Shown here piece by piece: positions 34,701 to 46,013 of a stretch of DNA of 64,000 nucleotides (position 1 is its first letter; each line of letters begins with the position of its first letter). Under the pieces are notes generated by a model that saw only the letters and a list, made by a program, of their open reading frames with translations, searched no databases and was not told the DNA's origin. The position numbers and the translations under genes are program-made. The DNA is taken from assembly GCA_021613535.1 (NCBI GenBank), contig CP075493.1:6448001-6512000 (forward strand). The letters run 5' to 3'. The DNA comes from Adineta vaga. Lineage: Eukaryota; Rotifera.

Positions 34701-36522
34701 AAACCGCCAATTACAATTTATAATCAAGAAACAAAATCAAATTTAAAAGCAATACCAGATGAAAAATTTCAACCATCATCAACCGTATCAAAACCAATAA
34801 TTCCTTCACTTACAAGTTCGACAACGGATGTTCCAGCTGATATAAGACAATTATCAGCAGATATGCGTTTAAATTTGTTAACAGGTATTACTAATCAAAC
34901 TAAACCACGTTCTTTAGCATCATCAGTTAATTCAGTTGTCGAAAAACCAAAAGATGCACTTGTTCGTATTAATGAACTTATTCGACAGAATTCTGTTCAA
35001 AATATCGAACTGAGAAATGATCATGAAGATGAAGACATTCGACGAAAATCAATCGATATTAATCAAATACAATATTATACTAATGAAACAAATAAACTAA
35101 CAAGTAATTTGGATAATTCGACACAAGAAAAAACATTAGAAGCTAATGAGAAGGACGAGAACAATATGAAACAAGTAAGTTATCGTACATCGTATAAACT
35201 TTCGATGAATGTCGAAAAATTTCATTAGCCAATTCTATCGATGAAATATGTTTTTATAAGCAAATCTATATTTAACTATTTCATAAAATACTTCAATGCT
35301 AATAATAGGTTATTAAAACAAAATCAAAGAAATAGTTAGCATTCCTATTGCTAATCAATTTATTTATATTTGGTATTGTTTACAGCATTTCTTTCATAGA
35401 AACAGATAACAAAATAGACAAACAAATAGAAAAATAGAAAGGAGATTGATTATACTGCTAATTTCCAGCGTACATATAAGCGGCCTACAAAATAACCCTA
35501 GAATTTGTAATTTTTTATTTATTAAAAGTCTATAGGTCAATGATACATATCATATTCCGTAAACAAAAATATCAGATGATTGTACCAAGAAATTCTGAGT
35601 TTGATCTCAACTATAAATAGGAACATTTTTTTTAATATTATGTTTTTCTTTCTAGGTTGCTATAGCAGAGGAAGTTACGACTATTTCCGATAGTGACACA
35701 AAGAAGAAATCAAAGAAAGCAGATAAAAAAAATTTAAAACGTTCAAAATCGGAATCAACGCATAATCGTCAAGTAAATAAAAAACCGGTTTCTGATCCTT
35801 CATCCGTGAATGAGACAGAAACATCTAATACACCAACGAAACCTGCACGTCGACGATTTTTTTCACGAAAAAATGATAAATTAAAGAAACAGAGTGCAGT
35901 TGATGATGGAACGAATGAAAGCTTATTATTACAACAACAACAACAACAAAAGCAGCAACCACAGACAACGACTATTGATGAAATTCATCAAACCAGCGCA
36001 AAATTATCACGTAAATCTCAAAGTTTCAATGAAACTTCAACGCGTATTTTACCGCCACCACCTAACTATGAACAATCAACGACAAGTGACATAACTCCAT
36101 TACCACCAACTGTGACATGGAAAGGAGAACATGAATTTTATCCAGCTGTCGATTTAACAAATGGTAATTTTGAAGATGAAGAAGATTTTGATGATGATGA
36201 CGAAGAAATGAGTGTTCCATTACTTGTCACAGTTTTTGTCATTCCGCTTTATTTAACACTTGGAGCTATTCTTTTTACTATTTGGGAAGAATGGAGTTTT
36301 CTGAATTCATTTTATTTTTGTTTTATTACAATTACAACCATCGGTTTTGGAGATTTCGTACCTGGAGCATCATTAAAAGTTGAAGCTGAAAAAGGCAAAC
36401 TTATATCTGCAGCTGTGTATATTCTTTTTGGTCTCGTTTTAATTGCAATGTGTGTTAATTTAATGAAAGAACAATTAAGTCAAAAAGTCAAACGAGTTGC
36501 CAACAAATTGGGTAATTTTTAA
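31620..36522 (+). CDS. Two-pore-domain (K2P) potassium channel, several start exons
   Basis: Leak potassium channel of the plasma membrane. Common exons are 33,811-34,137, 34,210-34,334, 34,450-35,174 and 35,656-36,522; with the nearest first exon (33,650-33,711) the protein is 701 residues. Order: basic N-terminus, M1 (RVGLFLVMMGYVAFGGILFQ), extracellular cap, pore 1 with filter TIGYG (split by an intron), M2, a very long charged cytoplasmic M2-M3 loop of about 400 residues with a Gln run, M3 (LLVTVFVIPLYLTLGAILF), pore 2 with filter TIGFGD, and M4 (ISAAVYILFGLVLIAMCVNL). Both filters are canonical. Four candidate first exons upstream all end in phase 2 and fit the common exon, implying alternative promoters. 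Subfamily (TWIK-like or invertebrate TWK) not assigned. The long loop is a plausible regulatory site. Confidence 0.9.
32401..32531 (+). other. K2P alternative first exon B
   Basis: ATG with 43 codons plus two bases (MNNNNNKLTHRSAQIVLIKE...), donor AG|GTAATT. Phase 2, compatible with the common exon. Confidence 0.55.
32732..32931 (+). other. K2P alternative first exon C
   Basis: ATG with 66 codons plus two bases (begins MNTMTTASTVTTTNLHRI), donor AA|GTAGGT. Phase 2, compatible with the common exon. Confidence 0.55.
33650..33711 (+). other. K2P alternative first exon D
   Basis: ATG with 20 codons plus two bases (MRPGQVFVVYRSAALSLAKS), donor AA|GTATGC, 99 nt before the common exon. Phase 2. 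Confidence 0.5.
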
Positions 36523-37184
36523 ATATTAGGAACTTGTTTTCTCAATTATATATTCATGTTCGTTTTTTCTTGTCTATGTATCTTTCTGAATGAATGAATA
36601 AACTAACAACTCTGACATTATAGAATGTGATTAGGTATATAACTTAGAAATATCTATTAATCAATAATAGTGAACAATATATGATACAGTCATTGTGGTA
36701 TAAACATGTTTTATCTTTATCATGTGTAGTTTGTTAGTACACTATCGAAAGATCTGAAGGACACTTATGTGTTCTTGTTCATACGATTATCATCATATCT
36801 CGTCTCGTTCGTGTGTGCATATTGTAAATCAAGATGAAATTCATTCATGAATCACACACGATGTTCATTATAGAAAATGCCTTCACTATGAACTAAAAAT
36901 TTCGAACAATTCAAACTGCATCACTGTTTCTTCTTTATATGCATTTGATTTTGTGGTAGATGAAACTTTTATTTTTCTCTCATACACATAACAATATTTG
37001 ACCTTCCTCTCATTCAAAGCGCCATCTTTTCAAATCAAATGAGGGCATAGAACACTGTACGAAGATTGGTGAATCCATATGATACCAATTGATATCCTCT
37101 CCTATCGAGACAAACGAACGACATAATTTGAAAAAAAAAGTTCAACCATTATCATCTAACTTTTATTCATTATCCAATTCTAAT
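36523..37184. other. Intergenic K2P/NOP58
   Basis: AT-rich; holds the NOP58 promoter by position. Nothing else recognised. Confidence 0.4.
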
Positions 37185-39270
37185 ATGCTTGTTTTATTCG
37201 AAACATCCGCTGGTTATGCTGTGTTTAAAGTTTGTTATTTCATTAAACCATCCTTTTCTTTGAGTTTCTATTTGTTTGAATATTTTAGTTACTTGATGAA
37301 AAAAAATTAAAAGAAACCGAAAATTTATATGCTGATTTTGAATCACCTGAAAAGGCAGCTAAAATGTAAGATTAAATAGTTTTGATGAAGCTTTGTTTTT
37401 CACATTGTTTTTTAACTTATTTCTAGTTTGAAATTAGTTAATTTTGAAAAATTTGATGATACAACAGAAGCACTTGCAGTAGCAACAGCAACTGTTGAAG
37501 GAAAAATCTCTAAACCATTAAAGAAATTACTTAAGCGTTTAGTGAATCCGGATGTTCAAGAACAATTACTTGTTTCAGATTCTGCACTTGGCAAATCAAT
37601 TAAAGTTTGTTTGAAAAAGATTCGTCTGATAATTGTATGATTTTTTTTAATTGATTTATTTTTAGGAAAAATTTAGTTTCGATTGTGTTTGTAATAGTTC
37701 AGTTCAAGATCTTATGCGTGTTATTCGTTCACAAGCGGATAGCCTTTTACAAATTGATGAAAAAGAATTAGCTGCTATGCGTATTGGTTTAGCTCATAGG
37801 TAAAATAATCACTCGAATTATCCTATAATCAATTATGTAGAATACAAATCACGTCACCAAATAGATAATTAATTGAAGAACTCTCTTTTTCTTTTAGTTT
37901 GTCACGTTACAAACTGAAATTTTCTCCTGATAAAGTTGATACAATGATTGTTCAAGCTATCTGTATGTATTATTCAATCTTATTCGATACTATTTCTTTA
38001 CATTTACTCATTTTTCTATAGCTTTATTGGATGATCTTGACAAGGAAGTTAATAATTACATCATGCGATGTAAAGAATGGTATGGTTGGCATTTTCCTGA
38101 ATTGGCTAAAATTATTCAAGATAATATCGCCTTTTGCAAAACAGTTCAACGCATTGGTTCGTGATTTTTCTACTACGAAACTTGTTGTTTATATCATTGA
38201 AATCAATAGGTTATCGAACAGCTGCAGCTGAACTTGATTTAACCGATATCTTACCACCCGATGTTGAAGCACAAGTGAAAGAAGCAGCAGAAATCTCCAT
38301 GGGCACAGAAATATCCGAAGAAGATATTACAAATATTCGTCATCTTTGTTTTCAAGTAAGTCTAATTCAATTATGTTACACCGGAAAAATACCAATAATC
38401 TATGATGATGCATATTACCGCCCCAGTCTGAACATCAGATTATGTTGATTGGTCTATAAAACTGAGATTATTGGTTCTTTTATGATAGAAAATAGATAAA
38501 TAAATAAATAAGCACAAATTCCATTTGATTTCTATAGGTTATCGAAATATCAGAATATCGTTCACAATTATTTGAATATCTCAAAAATCGTATGATGGCT
38601 GTTGCACCAAACTTAACTGTTCTTGTTGGTGAACTTGTTGGTGCTCGACTTATTGCACATGCCGGATCATTACTCAATCTTGCTAAACATCCAGCATCAA
38701 CCGTACAAATCTTGGGCGCTGAAAAAGCTTTGTTTCGAGCTATGAAAACTAAACATGATACACCAAAATATGGTTTGATCTATCATGCTTCATTAGTTGG
38801 TCAAACATCGGCTAAACTCAAAGGAAAAGTTAGTCGCATGTTGGCAGCCAAATCGGCCTTAGCAATTCGTGTCGATGCACTTGGTGAAGATACGGAAGCA
38901 AGCATGGGCATTGATCAACGGGCAGATCTTGAAAAGAAATTTTCATTATTAGAACAGAATGCAGTAAGTTAAACGAAAGAAAATCTTTTATTGTCGAATC
39001 ATGTGATATTTTAGACAAAACGAATATCGGGTACGGGTAAAATGCAAGCGAAATTCGAAAAATACCAAAAAAATTCGTATGTTATCTTCTTTTTTTTTCG
39101 GATTCATTCATCCTTTGTAACATATATATGTATGTTTTAGTGATAGAGGACAATTCAATCAGGATCAATCTTCAACATTACCTCATAAACGCCATTCCGA
39201 TTTTGGTGGACGAGGTGGTGCTAATAAACGATTTAAAAGTGAAAACATGAGTAAATCCTTCGTAGTTTAA
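37185..39270 (+). CDS. NOP58: Nucleolar protein 58, box C/D snoRNP core
   Basis: Core protein of box C/D snoRNPs that guide rRNA 2'-O-methylation in the nucleolus. Ten exons (37,185-37,229; 37,289-37,365; 37,427-37,604; 37,666-37,799; 37,898-37,962; 38,022-38,156; 38,210-38,355; 38,538-38,963; 39,015-39,076; 39,141-39,270) sum to 1398 nt, 465 residues. It starts [15 protein letters not shown]. The coiled-coil/NOP region has [32 protein letters not shown] and [14 protein letters not shown]. The NOP domain is nearly invariant ([43 protein letters not shown]). It is shorter than vertebrate NOP58: after [20 protein letters not shown] the usual lysine/glutamate-rich tail is replaced by a short [21 protein letters not shown]-type end. 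At least two donors are the weak GTTTGT. Confidence 0.95.
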
Positions 39271-40524
39271 TCTAGTTGTATTGGTTTTTTTGTGCGGCTA
39301 TGTATGCCCGTAATTGTTATTTGTTTTTTTTTGTAATGAAATAGATAACGAAAACAAAGAGATGAAAAAAGTTTTTCATTAATGAAAACAAACTATCCTA
39401 TTCCTGACTTCTCACTTGAAATACTTGTTCAATAGAATTTCAAGTAGTAAACGTCAGGTAAAGAAAACTATAACTCTTCAATCCAAAATAACCTTGCTGT
39501 CGCTTTCTTTTGCTTACATCGATAAGGTTAAAGGCATAGAAATGAGTACAAAAAAAAAAGAAAAAAAATTCTTTTTTTTTTTTGAATACAGACTATAATT
39601 TAGGCATAATGCTTTACATTGATGGACAAACTCAAACATGACATCCGTTGTGCTTTCGTTATAATTATAGTGTATGCACAGTTATACCGGAAAATAGAAC
39701 GGAAAAGAAATCTTTTTTTTTTGGTTGCATATGAATGATGACTGAATAGCATCGAACTAGGATTTCTTTTGAGTTTTATAGTAATAGAATCAAAAGAAAA
39801 TCAATATGAGTCTGCAAATAAATCTGTAACATACTTCATCATAATCGCATGTAAATGTAAGTCGTTTCAATCAAATGTAAAATTAAGCTTTACTATCAAA
39901 ATAATTCATAAACAAAAAAATGTACACAAATCTAATACATAGATTAATATAAGTTACCATCATCAACATATAGAATCAACAATTGATTATATTTATATAC
40001 AAGTAGAATAGAAATCTTCAGTCTTTCTGGGTTCATTTTATTCATTTGAAATACGAACCAATAGAAATATCTTTTAACATCATATTTCTATTGGCTAGAA
40101 AGCGGAAAAAATCTCTGCTTTCTTTCTCTTTCTCTCTCTCTCTCTCTCTCGTTGACATTTCTTTAGCTCTCTCTCTCTCTGTCTCTTTCTCATTCAAATT
40201 ACCCGTAATTATTATCGTTGAAACGACCACACATCGTCTATCGTCAAGTTGTTGTAAAGAATAAAGAACCCACAAGCAGATCATTATTATCATCATCATC
40301 ATCAGGCTAATCTTTTAAAAAAAAAGACAATTTACTCTCCAATTGATCGTTTTTCTTTCTTTGTATTGTATTCATCAATGAATCGTTAACCGTAATTATC
40401 GGAGGGAAATTACGCTTACGCTCGTCTAACTTCATTAATTTCTTATTCATCTCTATTATTATTTCATCGGACAAATTATAACTATCGAAATTATTCCAAA
40501 CGAAAAAAGAAAAGAAGAAAAGAA
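39271..40524. other. Upstream region of Dlx
   Basis: About 1.25 kb without a gene; a CT-rich run at about 40,125-40,190. Likely contains the Dlx promoter. Confidence 0.4.
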
Positions 40525-41378
40525 ATGATGCATAATGAGCCAATCCAAACACTTCCATCAAATGCATTTCTTGATTTTACTAATCAACTACCACCACCAA
40601 CTTCACTCGACGTGTCTAATACTTCCAATCAACAGCAATACTCCAATTTTCTTCACAATGCATATCCACCATCCGTACAAGAACAATTTTACTCCTCACA
40701 CTATCCATATCCATACAATATACCATATCCATCCTTATCGGTAGATTCCAATATTGATGATAAATGTCATTATGATACACCACCAAAATTAACAATCAAA
40801 GGAAAGAAAATTCGTAAACCAAGAACCATCTATTCGAGTATGCAATTGCAAGTATTAAATAAACGTTTTCAACGTACACAATATCTTGCATTACCGGAAC
40901 GTGCTGAATTAGCTGCTTCACTTGGATTAACTCAAACACAAGTAGAATAATTTAGTTTTACGCAAAACAAACAAATTCTCTGTTTCGTTTTTACTTTTAG
41001 GTAAAAATTTGGTTTCAAAATAAACGAAGTAAACAAAAAAAAGTTGTTAAAAATGTTAGTCATCATTCATCGTCGTCTTCCCAACCCTCTAACCCAAATC
41101 TATCACCAAATCATCATCTGTCACGAACAATAAACAATAAATCTAGTGATTCTATGTTTTTAGTAAAACAAGAACATCAACATCAACAACAACAACAAGC
41201 TACTTCATCATCATCAACAACATCATCATCAGCAGCATCATCAACATCAAATAATTCCAATTCATTTATTCTAGATGCAGCAACATCATCATCTCCATAT
41301 GGACATGCATTGGATTATCCCAATAATCCAAATCATTTTTGGTCTGTACCACCACAACCACCATATGCGACTATTTAA
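40525..41378 (+). CDS. DLX: Distal-less homeobox transcription factor
   Basis: Nuclear homeodomain factor of the Dll/Dlx class, involved in appendage and neural patterning in animals. Two exons, 40,525-40,941 and 41,001-41,378, give 264 residues. The homeodomain begins [20 protein letters not shown], continues [20 protein letters not shown], and its recognition helix is [14 protein letters not shown]; these are class-diagnostic for Dlx, with Gln50 in place. The intron splits the homeodomain just before the VKIWFQ helix. N- and C-terminal flanks are rich in Tyr/Pro and in Ser/Gln/Asn runs. About 2.3 kb of gene-free DNA follows. Confidence 0.95.
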
Positions 41379-43691
41379 ACAATAAAAACGAACTTTATTA
41401 TGGGACAAAAGATAGTTGTGAAAACGTTTTTTTCTTTTTTTCGATGTGTTTTTTTCTCTTTCGTTTTTTTTTGATTATGTGTATTAGAATGCAAGAAATG
41501 AAAAAAAAAGAAACATATTATTGTTGTATTTGTTCAGAAAAGGAAAAGCAAAGCTAAAGATTTCAGTTATCTTGAGTCATCTATGAATTAGTGTAACTAC
41601 GATCGTTTTTCTTCGCTTTAAATTTTAATAGAGAAATTAAAAATCTATCGATAAAAGTACGATTTCATCACCTTCAAAAAGACGAAGCTGTGTTTATGAT
41701 CATTCACTCTTCTTCATGTATACATATTGCACAGTTAAAAGCCTTGCGGCATGATGATTATTAAGTGAAGAGAGGAAAAGAAAGGACAATTATCTTCTCA
41801 TTTCGATACTGTTTTTCACCTGATCTCTTCAGTGAAGAGATGCTAATCTTCCCTCTCAAGTCGAGAAAAGAAAAGAAAGAAACATATTTTTAACACAAAG
41901 ACATCTGCTCTATCGCACGCGTCCAATTGAAGATGATCATATTCTTATTACAAACTTTCAACTCTGATTTCCGTTCATGTGTTGTTCTTTTTTTCACCAA
42001 TGTATACTAATTATAATCCAACATCTATCCTCCTTCTCTTCCATTAGTCGACAGGCAATGTTATAATTAGATAGAATTTACCACTGAAGAAAGAAGAAAT
42101 ATATATATATATATATATTTTGAAGATTCTCTACATTTAACGTTTGATTGAACTTTCTTTCGGCTTTGATTGTTGTTGTGTTATTCATCAGCAGGACTAC
42201 ATCCTTTTCTTTTGCAAAGCCGATTAAAATAACTGAGTTTTTTGATCTTTTTTACAATGCTTGAATGATCTGTTCGTGGCGAACATTTTTAATCCTTCGA
42301 TCGATAGTGACAAGCTCCTGTTGAAATTAGTTCTGACAGTAAGAACAATAAAGACTAATTATGTCGTTCGTGATAACATGCTGCGGTAGTGACTGTTACT
42401 TTTGATCAACAATTTGATATTGAATGAATACAGTAGAAGAATACAATTGAAAGACGAAAAGAAAAAAGAATGTTTTTGACAGATTTATCTTCTCAGAAAA
42501 AAAAATTTATATTGCTGGCTAATAATTGACACTAGGTGGTCTTCTTTGAATAAATAGATTAGCGTGTATCTGTACAGATCATATGTGCATGTGTATAGTC
42601 AATTAACCTTGAACAGATTTGAGTGATGTAATTGTTGTTGCTTTATCGACCGATAGTCATCACACTATGAGTTAAGCAAGGTGTGAAAAGCTACATCGCG
42701 ATTGATTGAGGGGCGGAATAAGAATTAAGGAGAAGAAGAATACTAATCGTTATTGCTTAAGGCATGTTTTTCTTCTGATTTGATAGTTTCATCTTAGAAA
42801 TTGATGTATATTCCTTTGCAGAATCAAGATTTGAGAAAGAAAAGTTCATTATTTGAAATTTCTCTTATATTTATCTGGTGTCATACGTACAAATCTTCAA
42901 GTAATGTTGACAAAAACAGAAACAATATCAGTTATCGTTTCTCAATGATATTTGTTTTTTGAATTTAATCTATAAAAGTACCGAAAACCACAGGATTTGA
43001 TTTGGTTGATGGTTTATTTTATATTAATTAATAGTTCTTTTGAATAGAGCATTAATCAAGTATCGACCTGGAGATCAACTAAAGTGTACACGAAGAAGAA
43101 TTTTTTCACAGATTGATTATTTATCATCATATTAAATTTGTATGTGAAAAATATTCCTTTAGAAAAACAAGTTTGTCATATAATCGATGTAAACAGAAAA
43201 CAGGTTGTTTATTTGCTTATAAATTTTGTAAAATGAAATAAATGAAAGCATCATTGATGTTGCAATACATTGATTGTTAGTGATCAATATCAATTATTTT
43301 TATTGATAAAAGAAAAGCTTTAAGACAAAACATTGAACGATATCTCTAATTGTAACCTAATATAAAAGAAGACAACCAAGGTTTTCTCAAACTATAAGAT
43401 CAAAAAGTCAAGGTCAGTCAGTAACGACCATTTTCTATTACACCTTCGTTTACATATACATGTGTAGTACACTTGAAAGGAGAAAAAAAAGTCGTTCGTT
43501 CTTCACCAGAAAATGTACAGAGGAAATACGCATGTAAATGTTATTTTTCAATAGAAGGTTAAATAAGTCATGCTTGATCGCTCTTTGTTCTTTTTCCTAC
43601 TTCACATTCCTCTTCATTCGACTGTGCATATCACGTCGTCAACATTACATTTGCCGTTCGAACTATTAACTTATTGATGTTTGTATAACAA
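41379..43691. other. Gene-free interval downstream of Dlx
   Basis: About 2.3 kb without a credible coding frame; an (AT)n run at about 42,102-42,119. Large for this otherwise compact neighbourhood, so it may hold regulatory DNA for Dlx. Confidence 0.4.
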
Positions 43692-45846
43692 ATGGCTGCA
43701 AATAAAAAACCAAATGGTGGTCATGTTATCTATGATTCCGGTGCTGATATGGCAACCGGGAAGAAACGAGCAGGTAAAACTATCAATAGAATAGATAGAT
43801 TCTAATAGTGCTAGCTTATCTTTATTTGACTTAGTATTACCTGGTGGTGGTGGAGTAAGTGTAGCTGAACGTGCACGTTTATTTGGTGCTCAAATTCCAC
43901 ATTCATCACCTGAGAAAGCTTATAATTCAGCCAGTCATGTTACTGGACGACCTCCGCTTAGCAATCAGTCAACTAAATCGAATGTCATCCATCAAGAAAG
44001 GAACTATCAACCGCGCAAAACAGATATTGATCAACGACCAAAACAAAATACATCTTAGTAAAAGACAATATCTTTTCGAAGAAACAAATATTTGCTTTCA
44101 TTTAGTTCTAATCCACCACGAACATTCAATACTCATCGTTCAGCAACAGACATCAATGAACGATCAAAACGTGAACAACTACCACCACCATCATCATCAT
44201 CAACAATTTATACTCAAAGCTATTCAAAAGCAGCACCATCCTACAACAATCATAAATCACAATCACCACCTCGCCGTCGGCCAGTTAATTCGTATGATAG
44301 TTTTCAGCATGTAAGCCCACAAACACAAACATTCAGTAAAACAAAGCATGTTCAAAGAATACCGAGTGATACATATTCATCCGAAGAAGAAGATACATAT
44401 TCAGCATTATATGATAGACCACGTTCTTCACGACATCCCAATTATCAATCATCGAATTATTTTCGACCAATACAAGATCCATTAGAAGTCTTATTTAAAG
44501 ATGCACCAAAGGAATATATTCAATTTCAAGCTCCTGTACAACAATCTTCTAAAGATACCAATAATTTACAACCATTCGATTTAGGAAGCTTAATCAATCG
44601 TATTCAACAAGATTATATGGATAATGCTCGACCATATGTATCTAGTGTACAATTTGTGCAACATGATCAAAGTTTAGCAAATATTGGTTTTCTAACACCA
44701 GCAACAAGTCGAAAAGGTTACTTTTGTTTTGAATATTTTATCCATTCTATGAGTATTTGTATTACAGATTATTCAAAACGAGCCGGAGATATTTATAATC
44801 ATCGAGCACCAATTTCAAATCATTATGATGTTATTGATACTAATGGTTTTTATCCGTATGAAAAAATGCGTTCAAAATCACACTATACTGATAACAATTA
44901 TTCTTCAATAAGAAGACGACGACATCATAAACGATATCATAATCAGGCATCATCTCCGATACGTAAGGAAAATAGATCGATAGAAAGTCTATAATCGATT
45001 TGATAATTTAGATGTTTTGGAAATCTCTTCTGCAACAAAATCTCCACTACGATCAGAAAGTAAATAATAAAGAATTAAAAACCTTCTATTTATGTTATAT
45101 TATTTAGGTCCACCGGTTACTTCGATTGCAAAAATACCTACACCTGTTGCAGAAAGTTCCAGTGAAGAAGAAGCTACACAAGCAACTACGCAACCAGATG
45201 CTACGAAAACAGAGGCAACTGAATCCGAGTCTGAAGAAGAATCAGAAGAAGAAGAAGAAGATGATGATGATGATGAAGAAGAAGAGAGTGCTCCGGCTCC
45301 AGCATTACCGCCTTCTATACCAGCGATCAATGGAACTGCTCGTTCTGCAGTAGCTTCAGGAAATCCAACAACACAAGTCAATGGAAATACTCGTTCGACG
45401 TTACCAAATCAAACTCCAACAACAATGGCTCGAAATCAAGCCCCAGTAGAAAGTGAAAGTGAAGACAGTGATAGCGAAAAATCCGAATCCGAATCTGATA
45501 GTGACAGTGATGATGACGATAAGAAGAAGAAAAAGAAGAAGAAAAAGCCAATAGTACCCACTTCGCCAGCTGCTCGATCGAATCCTCCACGAACAACAAC
45601 ACTAGGAACACCACAAGCAAATGCTCGCGCAGTTCCACAACGAGGAGCATATGAAAAATATGATCTAAATCAACCACAAGAATCATCTAGTAAGTCAAAT
45701 CATATTTCTTCAAACTTGAATATCAATATTCCATGTAACTTTTAGATCCACCTAGTTCTTATGAAATTCCAGAACCAGAAAAATCAGGATCTATCGGTGG
45801 TAAATTGAAATCTTTTACAAGTAAATTTCGTCGAAACAAATCTTAA
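43692..45846 (+). CDS. Uncharacterised acidic, disordered protein
   Basis: Seven exons (43,692-43,773; 43,835-44,057; 44,106-44,716; 44,768-44,962; 45,012-45,059; 45,108-45,689; 45,746-45,846) sum to 1842 nt, 613 residues. Starts MAANKKPNGGHVIYDSGADM. Mostly low complexity: Ser/Pro/Asn-rich first half with PPRRRP and a semi-ordered patch (DPLEVLFKDAPKEYIQFQ; LGSLINRIQQDYMDNARPYV), then two long acidic Glu/Asp/Ser blocks, one followed by a run of nine Lys. The C-terminus GSIGGKLKSFTSKFRRNKS is basic and amphipathic, suggesting a membrane or nucleic-acid contact. I do not recognise the family. The mid-gene exon 45,012-45,059 joins two halves in frame; two separate genes remain possible. KLHL10 starts only 167 bp later. 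Confidence 0.6.
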
Positions 45847-46013
45847 TCTGTTCATAGAATTTCATTTCTATATATAACTTTCGATTTTCATACGATTTAT
45901 TGTTAATATATATATTCTATATTTTCGTTATTTTCGCGGCGAAAAAAATAAATTCTTCTCATATATTCATCGTTTCGAAAAAAAACCTATCCGATTTATT
46001 CATATTTAATTCA

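Noticed and set aside
40125-40190. CT-rich run upstream of Dlx as a coding region on either strand
   Set aside because: Low-complexity; both strand translations are simple repeats.
44092-44994. Stand-alone 300-codon gene
   Set aside because: Its start lies in an intron; the splice junctions join it in frame to exons on both sides.
45100-45686. Antisense frames with Ser or Leu/His runs
   Set aside because: Mirror images of the acidic GAA/GAT and AAG repeats of the sense gene.
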